Origin: Candidatus Parcubacteria bacterium
GTDB taxonomy: Bacteria; Patescibacteriota; Patescibacteriia; PEXW01
Assembly (NCBI GenBank): GCA_003597955.1
Contig: QZJU01000021.1
Coordinates: 1 to 64,000 of the forward strand
Direction: 5' to 3'
DNA length: 64,000 nt
The stretch's first letter is position 1; each line of letters begins with the position of its first letter. Positions 1-7,553 of this stretch are shown here, one piece after another. The position numbers and the translations under genes are program-made. The notes below the pieces were generated by a model. That model had not been told where the DNA came from. It did no database searches and saw only the letters and a program-made list of their open reading frames with translations.

Positions 1-46
1 CTTCAAATAATCATTTACCCCCTTAACCGACGAGGCCTCATGACCC

Positions 47-85
47 CAAAAAGAAACCCCGGATGCAGCGAAGCGGAATCCGGGG
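47..85 (-). terminator. Hairpin terminator, leftward
   Basis: An 8-bp stem (CCCCGGAT with ATCCGGGG) closes over a loop containing GCAGCGAAGCGG. Read leftwards it is followed by a U-rich run. The loop resembles the AGCGAAGC loops of other palindromes in the window, so it may be a repeat used as a terminator. It lies beyond the stronger terminator of the next gene. Confidence 0.5.
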
Positions 86-107
86 AGTAGGTCATTTTAT
101 CAAATCT

Positions 108-143
108 GAAAAAAATAACCCGAGATTTTTCATCTCGGGTTTT
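108..143 (-). terminator. Rho-independent terminator of the NTP-transferase-like gene
   Basis: The stem AACCCGAGAT with ATCTCGGGTT is followed, read leftwards, by a run of seven U. The stem overlaps the stop codon of the upstream gene, so the terminator is built into the end of the coding region. Confidence 0.8.
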
Positions 144-912
144 GGGGAGCCAAATTATTTTTGGTTTTTTGCCGAAGGTGTTCCAAGGCATCAAATGTAT
201 CGATGCCTAAAATTTCTTCAGCCGTGCCGATTTGGAAAGTTTCCGCTCCATATATATGTGCGGCAGCTTCAGCCGCCACATAAACATGAATTTCACCTTC
301 ATGTTTTAGGGGCAGTTGCTTTAAACACAGCTGCAGCCACTTGGTATTGAAGCAGTAGGGGCCCGCATGGAGCTCCTGGGTTTTTTTGGCCGGAATAGGG
401 GATTTCACGATTGCTTCAAAGAATCCATTGACATCGCGACGAATGATTCCGCATTTTTTAAACCAGGGGTGATTGCGGTTGCCGTAAAAGGTGCTGATGG
501 TCACCAGTTTCCGGTTTTTACGATGCCGAAGCATGAAGTGATTCAGCTTAGCAGGATTTAAATTCGGCTGGTCACCCATTAAAATCAGCAAGTGTTCGCA
601 ATTCGGCAAAACCCTTTGTTCAATGGCGGCACGCAGGGCGTCTACCGAACCCGTGGCTTGGCTTTGGCCAGCGAAGCGGATGACGGGCGGCACGGCAGCG
701 CGGAAATGCTCGGACAATTCCGGCTTTATCACCAAGGTGATTTGCTCGGGATTTAACCCGGCTTTGATGGCTTTGTCCACGACCCAAGCGATTACCGGTC
801 GACCATTGAAGTCAGCCAGGTTTTTAGCTTTGGTGCCTAAACCCGGATCCTGCGGATGTTTGCGATCACCGGCAGCCAAAATCACGCAGCCAAAATCATT
901 TAAAATTTCCAT
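130..912 (-). CDS. MobA/GlmU-like nucleotidyltransferase domain protein
   Basis: 260 residues forming a single Rossmann-like nucleotidyltransferase domain. It begins with a version of the sugar-nucleotide signature (LAAGDRK, residues 12-18) and has a GDQP motif near residue 112 that would hold the metal-binding aspartate. Known: such proteins transfer NMP to a sugar phosphate or cofactor. No GlmU acetyltransferase domain follows, and the substrate cannot be read from sequence. The gene is monocistronic. Its promoter lies against inverted-repeat element A and its terminator overlaps the stop codon. The start ATG has no strong ribosome site. The fold assignment is fairly sure, the reaction is not. 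Confidence 0.75.
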   Translation of the reverse strand: MEILNDFGCVILAAGDRKHPQDPGLGTKAKNLADFNGRPVIAWVVDKAIKAGLNPEQITLVIKPELSEHFRAAVPPVIRFAGQSQATGSVDALRAAIEQRVLPNCEHLLILMGDQPNLNPAKLNHFMLRHRKNRKLVTISTFYGNRNHPWFKKCGIIRRDVNGFFEAIVKSPIPAKKTQELHAGPYCFNTKWLQLCLKQLPLKHEGEIHVYVAAEAAAHIYGAETFQIGTAEEILGIDTFDALEHLRQKTKNNLAPQNPR

Positions 913-949
913 TTATTTCCCTTTTCAAAGAGTTTTTGATTTTCACATA

Positions 950-978
950 ACCCTAACAAAAAACCCGCAGGCAGTCAA
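950..978 (-). promoter_or_regulatory. Promoter of the NTP-transferase-like gene
   Basis: Leftward -35 TTGACT (973-978), a 17-bp spacer and -10 TAGGGT (950-955). The -35 ends exactly where the CCCC border of inverted-repeat element A begins at 979. Confidence 0.65.
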
Positions 979-1083
979 CCCCGCACCACTTTCCGCATTA
1001 AGCCTTAAATTTAAGGCAAAGACATTTGCTCGGCCGAATATCTTTGCACCATTGTAAACGCTGCGCCGGAAAGTGGTGCGGGG
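979..1083. repeat. Inverted-repeat element A (105 bp)
   Basis: The terminal arms CCCCGCACCACTTTCC (979-994) and GGAAAGTGGTGCGGGG (1068-1083) are perfect 16-bp inverted repeats. An inner pair, AAAGACATT and AATATCTTT, matches at 8 of 9 positions. TCAA flanks both borders as a direct repeat. The left border touches the -35 box of the leftward gene. No coding capacity. Same family as elements B, C, D, E and F. Confidence 0.85.
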
Positions 1084-1099
1084 TCAACCCCCGTAACTA

Positions 1100-1128
1100 A
1101 AAACCCCCAGTCTTTAGCCGGGGGTTTT
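1100..1128 (-). terminator. Terminator of the acidic helical protein gene
   Basis: The stem AAAACCCCC with GGGGGTTTT lies 17 bp beyond the stop codon of the leftward gene. The T and A runs make it potentially bidirectional. Confidence 0.75.
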
Positions 1129-1144
1129 AAATTGAACTTAAATT

Positions 1145-1993
1145 TTAGGTTTCGATTTCGGGGCTGGATTCAAACATTTCCGCTTCGTCGAAGACTTCTT
1201 GAAAATCAATTCTTTTGACTCCGCCTTTGCTGCCGCCCTGTTTTGTTAGCAACTCTTTCATGGCGCCCAGCCGTCGAGTGAAGGCGTCAGGCTCCAGTTC
1301 ATCGGCCGCTTCAGCCACGGCTTCTAATTTTTCAATTTTTGGAAAAAGCACCGGCTCTTGGTCCTCCAGGTCTTCCAAGATTTTTTTAGCTTCAGCCAAA
1401 TCTGAAAGGCATTCGCGGATATTGCCGATCATCAAGGCGCTGGCGGCCTGGCCGTATTTGGCGCAGGCGGCCGGGCCCCTTTCTTTGTTCGAGATCTCGC
1501 CGCGCTTTTCAAATGCATCGGCAAAGGCTTTTTCCGCGGACGCATAATCGCCGGCTAAGAACGCCAAATCCGCCATTCGATCCGTGCTGTGCAAAAACTC
1601 CGAAACTTCACGGGTAAGTTTAGCTTCAGGCACCTCCTCCAAATTTTCCGGAAGCTTTTCGCCCGCGCGTTTTTTGGCCTGCTGATAATAAGTCAGGGAA
1701 GTTTCCAGTCGGTCATTTCCTGCATGACCGCCGTACAAGAGCGCTTCGCCGAGTTTTATTTCTAATTGGTTTTGCAATTCCGGAGGCATTTCCGGGATCT
1801 GTTCAATCAGTCTCTCGGCCAGCTGTCCAGCTAAATCTGGATCAGCCTGTTCGCCTTTAGTTAGTGAATTAACGACCTCGGTGAACTTATCCACCCCGCT
1901 TTCGGGCGATGCCTCAAAAGCGCTTTGGATTTCCATGAAACTGGATTCCAGTCTTTCTTCCGGGGAAACTTCGTTTTCAGAAAATGCTGACAT
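1145..1993 (-). CDS. Acidic helical-repeat (TPR-like) hypothetical protein
   Basis: 282 residues, strongly acidic, with no signal peptide or membrane segment, so probably cytoplasmic. Helical pairs rich in Ala, Leu and Glu recur from about residue 60 to 230 (for example around YYQQAKKRAGE and FADAFEKRG), suggesting tetratricopeptide-like repeats and a protein-binding scaffold. The C-terminus is acidic. No catalytic motif is visible. The gene is a single transcription unit, with a promoter at 2028-2056 next to element B and a terminator at 1100-1128. Family not recognised; the repeat assignment is an inference from periodicity. Confidence 0.7.
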   Translation of the reverse strand: MSAFSENEVSPEERLESSFMEIQSAFEASPESGVDKFTEVVNSLTKGEQADPDLAGQLAERLIEQIPEMPPELQNQLEIKLGEALLYGGHAGNDRLETSLTYYQQAKKRAGEKLPENLEEVPEAKLTREVSEFLHSTDRMADLAFLAGDYASAEKAFADAFEKRGEISNKERGPAACAKYGQAASALMIGNIRECLSDLAEAKKILEDLEDQEPVLFPKIEKLEAVAEAADELEPDAFTRRLGAMKELLTKQGGSKGGVKRIDFQEVFDEAEMFESSPEIET

Positions 1994-2027
1994 AATTTTT
2001 TTAAGTTAATTTGGAAAAGTTAGTTTT

Positions 2028-2056
2028 AGCCTAAAGGCATTGGAAAAGAATGTCAA
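2028..2056 (-). promoter_or_regulatory. Promoter of the acidic helical protein gene
   Basis: Leftward -35 TTGACA (2051-2056), a 17-bp spacer and -10 TAGGCT (2028-2033). The CCCC border of element B starts four bases beyond the -35 box. Confidence 0.7.
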
Positions 2057-2060
2057 TGAA

Positions 2061-2163
2061 CCCCGCACCACTTTCCCCAAAAACACCGCCTATATTAATA
2101 GATATTCATTCGGAGAAAATATCTTCAAACCAAATTCTCAATTGATTGGAAAGTGGTGCGGGG
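2061..2163. repeat. Inverted-repeat element B (103 bp)
   Basis: It has the same perfect 16-bp terminal arms as elements A and C, with a different interior. An inner perfect inverted repeat AGATATT/AATATCT sits near the centre. It lies between the rRNA terminator and the promoter of the leftward gene at 1145. Its borders lack the TCAA direct repeat seen at A, C, D and F. Confidence 0.85.
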
Positions 2164-2171
2164 TAAATAAC

Positions 2172-2196
2172 AAAAAACCAATACTTGTGTATTGGT
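2172..2196 (-). terminator. Terminator of the 23S-5S unit
   Basis: The stem ACCAATAC with GTATTGGT, followed leftwards by a run of U, lies just after the last 5S sequence. Confidence 0.8.
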
Positions 2197-2319
2197 CTAA
2201 TTATTTTTTGAAGTATAGAGTACTTGGCACCGGCCTACTCTCCCCCTGAAGGAGTACCATCAGCACTGACTGGCTTCCCGCCAGAGGCGGGTCCGCCTAT
2301 GTCGGAAACTTCTGAGTTC

Positions 2320-2490
2320 GCCCCGCACCATGAAAAAATTAAGCGTATAATACCTGGCACCGGCCTACTCTCCCCCTGAAGGAGTACCATCAGCACTGAC
2401 TGGCTTAACTTCTGAGTTCGGGATGGGATCAGGTGTGGCCCAGTCGTTTGGGGCACCAGGAATTATATTCTCAATTTTCAGGTGCGGGGC
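2320..2490 (-). repeat. Stem-bounded unit carrying the inner 5S
   Basis: The ends GCCCCGCACC (2320-2329) and GGTGCGGGGC (2481-2490) are perfect inverted repeats. Complementarity continues inward with gaps almost to the 5S termini, giving a long pre-5S processing-type stem. The outermost bases are the same CCCCGCACC that ends inverted-repeat elements A to D. The unit sits between the CATCCC and GAACTC segments of the outer 5S. Confidence 0.75.
2351..2460 (-). rRNA. rrf: 5S ribosomal RNA (inner, intact copy)
   Basis: About 110 nt. Read leftwards it begins TGGTGCCCCAAACGACTGG, contains the conserved CCGAACTCAGAAG and ends GGCCGGTGCCAGG, with a complementary terminal helix. It is the only uninterrupted 5S in the window and lies downstream of 23S in the same transcript. 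Ends are placed to within a few bases. Confidence 0.9.
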
Positions 2491-2602
2491 AAGGGATGCG
2501 GTCCCGCACTCGCACTGCGTAGTGCGGGAGGATCAGGTGTGGCCCAGTCGTTTGGGGCACCGGAAACTCTATACTGCAAAATTTTTAAAGGCGACAAAAA
2601 AA

Positions 2603-2719
2603 TTATTGGCCAGCAATGGTGGCCGGGCTTAAAAGCAGGACCACGGCAATTGCTACGCTGGTTAAGATTAAAGCTAAAATTAAAGCCAAACCTTGGCCGC
2701 GTTTTAAATGCAGAGACAT
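2603..2719 (-). CDS. Possible 38-residue single-span membrane peptide in the 23S-5S spacer
   Basis: A short reading frame in the rRNA spacer. It has a basic start with KRGQG, then an uninterrupted hydrophobic stretch of about 23 residues. The RGQG-plus-hydrophobic pattern recalls Flp-type pilin starts. There is no good ribosome site, and it would be translated from an rRNA precursor, so it may be chance. Confidence 0.3.
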   Translation of the reverse strand: MSLHLKRGQGLALILALILTSVAIAVVLLLSPATIAGQ

Positions 2720-3118
2720 TTTTTCAAATTTGTAAGGAATTATTAACCGCTTTTGGAAACGGATGACTTTATTTTACCCTCCTCCGCTAGTAAAATCTAG
2801 CGTCGAAAGGCCAAACCATGGCGGCTTTTTAAAAAGCGCGTCCCACGGTTGCCGCTGGCTCGATTAGTACGCTTCGGCTCAAACCCTTTCGGGTCTTACA
2901 CCTTGCGCCTATCAACCTTGTAGTCTACAAGGGAGCTCATAATGATACCTAATCTTGAAGGAGGCTTCACGCTTAGATGCTTTCAGCGTTTATCCCGACC
3001 GAACGTAGCTACTGGGCAATGCCGTTGGTACGACAACCCATCCACCAGAGGTTCGTCCTTCCCGGTCCTCTCGTACTAGGGAAGAATCTTCTCAAGTATC
3101 TGCGCCCGCAATAGATAG

Positions 3119-3155
<37 letters not shown>

Positions 3156-3201
3156 ACGTACCGCTTTAATTGGCGAACAGCCAAACCCTTGGGAGCTTCT
3201 C

Positions 3202-3242
<41 letters not shown>

Positions 3243-3753
3243 GGGTCGTCGATGTGGACTCTTGGACCCGATCAGCCTGTTATCCCCAGAGTAACTTTTA
3301 TCCGTTGAGCTTCGACCATCCTACTATGGATCGTCGGATCACTAACTTCTACTTTCGTAGCTGCGCGACTTGTAGGTCTTGCAGTCAAGCCGGCTTGTGG
3401 GTTTGCCCTACGCGCACGGTTTCCATTCGTGCGTAGCCGACCTTTGTAAACGCCTCCGTTACATTTTAGGAGGCAACCGCCCCAGTTAAACTACCCACCA
3501 GACACTGTTCAGATCCCCGGTAAGGGGAAGTTGTTAGATGACGCATAAACACAGCGTGGTATTTCATTGGCGACTCTGTCCCGCCCAGAGGCGGAACTTC
3601 AAAGTCTCCCACGTATGCTCAGCAGCGCATACCCGTCAACAATGTCAAGTTGTAGTAAAGCTTCATGGGGTCTTTTCGTCTAATTGCGGGTAACGAGCAT
3701 CTTTACTCGTCTTGTAATTTCACCGAGTCCCTGGTTGAGACAGTTTTCAAGTT

Positions 3754-3811
<58 letters not shown>

Positions 3812-4051
3812 GATTATAGTTATCGCCGGCGTTCGTCAGCGCTTCGGTTCAAGGCTTGCACCTCTCCCCTTAACGTTCTGACACTGGCCAGGCATCAGCC
3901 CCTATACTTTGCCTTTCGGCTTTGCAGGGACCTGTGTTTTTGGTAAACAGTCACTTGAAATCATTAGTTGCACCCCGAACCACTCGCTCCGTTCCACTCC
4001 GCTCGGGTACGGGACAGGCCCCTTTTGTCGTGCTGGACATTTGGGGGCTTG

Positions 4052-4093
4052 CCCTGTATCCGAACGCAGCAAAGCGAAGTGAGTGGTACAGGG
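4052..4093. repeat. Palindrome in 23S, copy 1
   Basis: The stem CCCTGTA/TACAGGG closes a loop containing CGAACGCAG and GTGAGTGG. It lies in a variable region of 23S, and the loop recurs at 4649 and 5428. Confidence 0.6.
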
Positions 4094-4586
4094 AGGCCTT
4101 ATTGCTAACTTACGGCCACTTTTTTGCCGAGTTCCTAAACCAGGGTTCTCTCGTTCACCTTGGCGCTTTTACGCCGATCCACCTGTGTCGGTTTACGGTA
4201 CGGTCAGCAAACAACCAAAAACCGGCTAACTTTTCTAGGCGAAATGCATTTGCACATTGCAGTCATCTTTCGACTTCCGCTGCCCCCGTCTTGCGACAGG
4301 GACGCACATAACCAAATTACGTGCGCAAACTTTTTTCGCGTCCTTAAACCGGATAATTATTTGCTGGTGCAGGAATATTAACCTGCTGTCCATCATCTAC
4401 GCCTTTTAAGCCTCGACTTAGGACCGACTCACCCTGGGACGACTTGCGTTGCCCAGGAAACCTTGGATTTTCGGTGCGCAGGGTTCTCGCCTGCGTTTTT
4501 GTTACTTATACCAACATTCGCACTTCCCGCCGCTCCACGAGAGTTTCCACTCTCACTTCATCGCAGACGGGAACGCTCCTCTACCA

Positions 4587-4618
4587 CCGTGCACCACTCG
4601 CTATGCTCGGATGCACGG
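4587..4618. repeat. Palindrome in 23S, copy 2
   Basis: The stem CCGTGCA/TGCACGG closes a loop containing CCACTCGCTATGCTCGG, similar to the complement of the loop in copies 1 and 3. Confidence 0.6.
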
Positions 4619-4648
4619 CTAGCGCCCCTTATTAAAAAAGGACACTTG

Positions 4649-4682
4649 CCGTGTTACCCGAACGCAGTGAGTGGTACACGGT
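4649..4682. repeat. Palindrome in 23S, copy 3
   Basis: The stem CCGTGTTACC/GGTACACGG closes over CGAACGCAGTGAGT. The same 20-base core occurs at 5434. Confidence 0.65.
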
Positions 4683-4741
4683 TCTCAACTTCGGTAGACC
4701 GCTTGAGCCCCGATACATTTTCGGCGCAGAGCAATTTGACG

Positions 4742-4793
<52 letters not shown>

Positions 4794-5352
4794 CGTTGTC
4801 AAAATCGCTCAACCACCTTTACCACTTAGCGATCATTTAGGGACCTTAGTTAGAGATCATGGGTTCTTCCCCTCTCGTCCAGTGAAGCTTAGACCTCACG
4901 GACTGACTCCTGAATTAAATTTCGCGGTATTCGGAGTTTGGTTGGATCGTGTAGGCTTTCGCCATCACAATCCATTCAGTAGCTCTACCCCCGCGAAGTA
5001 TCATTCAAGGCTAGCCCTAAAGCTATTTCGAGGAGAACCAGCTATCGCCGAGTTCGATTGGAATTTCTCCACTACCCACAGCTCATCCCAGAGTTTTGCA
5101 CAGCTCACGGGTTCGGTCCTCCTCCCGCCTTTCGGCGGGATTCAACCTGGCCATGGGTAGATCACCCGGCTTCGGGTCTTGTCAACAGAATGTTAAATAT
5201 ATGAAACGAAATTCGGATTTATCCGAAAATCGTTTCAAATATTTTTTCGCGCTAAAATTAACGCTCGCTTTCACTGTGGCTCCGGCCTTTTCGGCCTTAG
5301 CCCACTCCGTTGAACAAACTCGTTGGTTCATTCTTCAATAGGCACGCCGTAA

Positions 5353-5384
5353 CCATGCACCAGTCGCTGTGCTCCGGTTCATGG
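5353..5384. repeat. Palindrome in 23S, copy 4
   Basis: The stem CCATG/CATGG closes a loop with CCAGTCGCTGTGCTCCGG, a relative of copy 2. Confidence 0.5.
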
Positions 5385-5427
5385 CAAGTCCCCGCAAACC
5401 TCGATTTTATTCGAAGTGCAGAGGCCT

Positions 5428-5462
5428 GCCGAGTTACCCGAACGCAGTGAGTGGTACACGGC
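5428..5462. repeat. Palindrome in 23S, copy 5
   Basis: It shares TTACCCGAACGCAGTGAGTG with copy 3 but sits in a different helix of 23S, with partly adapted stem bases. Confidence 0.6.
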
Positions 5463-5526
5463 CACGACTGTTTGTAAGCATACGGTTTCAGAGACTATTT
5501 CATCCCCCTTCCGGGGTGCTTTTCAC

Positions 5527-5558
<32 letters not shown>

Positions 5559-6465
5559 ACAATGTGTATTTAGCCTTGGGACGGTAGTCGTCCCGGATTC
5601 CTATAGGATTTCACGTGTCCCACAGTACTCGAGAGTATATGTCGTAGAGCTAAACCAGTTTCGCCTACCGGACTATCACCGTCTTTGGTCTGCCGTTCCA
5701 GGCAGTTCAACTACTGATTAAAGAAGCAATTCTCACTGCTCGGGCCTTGCGGCCTGAACAACGAGAAAAACTCCGTATGTCCCTACCTCAGAGTCGCAAG
5801 CTCTGATAACACAATCTCGCAACGCCTTCCTGACAGCCGCTTGCGCGTCTCTCCCTGCCTTGCGGCAGGGTACATCAGAAAGATTTTGGCTGTTCCCGTT
5901 TCGCTCGCCACTACTCAGGGAATAACCACAACGATATGAACTTGTACACCAAAAAGATGTGCAGTTCATATTGTTGCAGAATTTTTTTCTTTTCCTCTGG
6001 GTACTAAGATGTTTCAATTCCCCAGGTCTGCTCACTAACCCTATGAATTCAGGTTAGCGTTTCTGTCCATTCCGACAGAAGGGTTGCCCCATTCGGACAT
6101 CTCCGGATCAAAGGTTGCTTGCCACCTCCCCGAAGCTTTTCGCAGGCTGCTACGTCCTTCATAGCCACATTGTACCAAGGCATCCACCGTACGCCCTTAT
6201 GCGGCGACCATGGCACGGCTCTTAAATCAAGCCGCACCCGGATCGTCATCCGTCTCCAAAAGTTGTTCACTTGGTATAAAAAGTGATATTGGAGACAATA
6301 AATAATTCTTACAAATTAAAAATTTTGCGTTTAATAAAAAATTATGTTCTTTTGTTCGTTACCTTGGTATTCAGTTTTCAAGGTTCACGCTTGGCTTTAT
6401 AAATGATGCTTCTCTGCAGGGGAATCCCTTTGTTTTTTTACAACGGGACAGGCTCTATTGAGAAA

Positions 6466-6490
6466 CAAAAAACCCGTGCTAGGCCGGGCT
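6466..6490 (-). terminator. Terminator-like hairpin in the 23S leader
   Basis: Read leftwards, a short stem (AGCCCG with CGGGTT) is followed by a run of U about 120 bases after the promoter and 250 bases before 23S. It could attenuate transcription or end a leader RNA. The stem is weak. Confidence 0.35.
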
Positions 6491-6608
6491 TCAAATCACC
6501 CTTAAAAATAAGGCAATGACATTAGCCAGCCATGGTATTTAAGTTAAGGGTAAGTTCGCTCATTTGCTTGGTTTCTTGAAGAAAATTAAGGATTTTCGTT
6601 CGAATAAA

Positions 6609-6637
6609 AGTATAACCTCATCCCGAACTATTGTCAA
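6609..6637 (-). promoter_or_regulatory. Promoter of the 23S-5S unit
   Basis: A near-consensus leftward promoter: -35 TTGACA (6632-6637), a 17-bp spacer and -10 TATACT (6609-6614). The leader of about 390 bases (6213-6602) holds CTTGAAAACTGAATACC, typical of rRNA precursor spacers, and several hairpins. No other gene was seen in 6214-6685. Confidence 0.85.
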
Positions 6638-6685
6638 GAGGGGGATTAAAAGATAGTTTGAAAATGAGCCCAGGTGGTGAAATTG

Positions 6686-6740
6686 CCCTGAACCACTGAA
6701 GGGTTCAGGGCGACCCAGCACCCTTAAGTGGTGCCGGGTG
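6686..6740. repeat. Double palindrome upstream of a GIY-YIG gene
   Basis: Two adjacent hairpins: GCCCTGAACC/GGTTCAGGGC and ACCCAGCACC/GGTGCCGGGT. The pair separates the 23S promoter from the GIY-YIG gene. Confidence 0.6.
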
Positions 6741-6756
6741 GTATACGCGCATAAAT

Positions 6757-7011
6757 ATGCATTACGTTTATATCCTACAATTATCGAATAAACAAAATTA
6801 TTGCGGCACCACAAGGGATTTGAGGAGGAGACTTGCCGAGCATAAAAACGGCAAGAGTCCATTCACAAAAAACAGGTTGCCGGTGAAGCTGATTTTTTAT
6901 GAAGCTTTTTGCAACAAATTAGACGCCGAAAAAAGAGAAAGATATCTTAAAGGCAGTAAAGGCAAATACACTCTGCGGGCGATGCTGAAAAATACTTTAC
7001 AAGATAATTAA
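6757..7011 (+). CDS. Small standalone GIY-YIG nuclease-like protein
   Basis: 84 residues, made up almost entirely of the GIY-YIG domain. YVYIL starts the first strand and NYCGTT replaces the usual YxG(x)T pattern. The conserved arginine lies in the DLRRRLAEH helix, and a KREKYLKG-like segment (KRERYLKG) is near the end. Known: the short UPF0213/YhbQ-type branch; the cellular role is poorly defined. It lies just after a double palindrome and eight bases before tRNA-Leu. Three relatives are in the window (17599, 37537, 38158). Confidence 0.85.
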   Translation: MHYVYILQLSNKQNYCGTTRDLRRRLAEHKNGKSPFTKNRLPVKLIFYEAFCNKLDAEKRERYLKGSKGKYTLRAMLKNTLQDN

Positions 7012-7018
7012 TTTGTTT

Positions 7019-7105
7019 GCCGCCGTGGTGAAACTGGTAGACACGCAAGGTTTAGGACCTTGTGGGGGCAACTCCATGTCGGTTCGAGTCCGACCGGCGG
7101 CACCA
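7019..7105 (+). tRNA. tRNA-Leu (anticodon TAG)
   Basis: The acceptor stem GCCGCCG/CGGCGGC, an anticodon loop with TAG, a long variable arm and the T arm GGTTCGAGTCC give a class II tRNA. CCA is encoded at 7103-7105. Confidence 0.95.
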
Positions 7106-7199
7106 GTAAGAAAAGGATTAATATAGGGTAGTGTGACGATTTATCACTCCCTGGCAGGGTAAGTACTGTTATTGGCACAATTATTTAGTAAATTTTAAT

Positions 7200-7537
7200 A
7201 TGATTTTCAAAATTTTAACAATCGTAAACTTAATCATACTGATCTATATTATGTTTCGAATGAGAGACTATGATAAGTTAGTGAATGATAAAAAACAACG
7301 AGATTTTCTTGAAGGAAAAAAGCGTCAACGGGGAAAGAAATAGTTAAATTTTTTGGAAGCGAGGAAGAAGCAAAAAAACATTATGAAAAAGAAACCTTGG
7401 ATGATCTTGATGAAGCTTATAAGCAATCTTTGGAAAGAGGCGGTAAACCGATTGAAGGCTATGATGAATTTATAAAAAAAGAATACTCAAAGCTTGATAA
7501 TAAAAATGACAAAAAAGAATTCGCCGATAAAGAATAA
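7200..7537 (+). CDS. Small membrane protein read across a -1 frameshift (or a frameshifted pseudogene)
   Basis: The first frame (7200-7343) gives 47 residues, with one membrane span at about residues 4-20 and then a charged tail. The second frame continues without its own start from the same region to 7537, giving about 70 more charged residues, such as YDEFIKKEYSKLD. The frames overlap at A AAA AAG (7316-7322), in the correct zero-frame phase for dnaX-type -1 slippage. Joined, they give about 112 residues that read as one protein. Alternatives are a homopolymer sequencing error or a decayed gene. The AT-rich base use matches the next gene. Family not recognised. Confidence 0.5.
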
Positions 7538-7553
7538 TTATAGTTATTAAAAC

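Larger units (their letters stand above)
2221..2563 (-). pseudogene. rrf: Outer 5S rRNA copy, interrupted three times
   Basis: Read leftwards, 5S-like sequence starts at 2563 and resumes in segments ending at 2221. Together the segments give nearly a full 5S. They are split by a palindrome at about 2502-2528 (arms CCCGCACT and AGTGCGGG), by a 171-bp unit at 2320-2490 that carries a complete 5S, and by a 30-base palindromic insert at 2277-2306 (stem CCCGCC/GGCGGG). The terminal helix sequences survive, so the RNA might still fold, but it is probably non-functional. Small differences from the inner copy argue against a simple assembly duplication. Confidence 0.7.

Noticed and set aside
979-1083. 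Invertible promoter (phase-variation switch) for the C4/G4 elements
   Set aside because: The -35 and -10 boxes lie outside the inverted repeats, so inversion would not switch the promoter, and no invertase gene is near.
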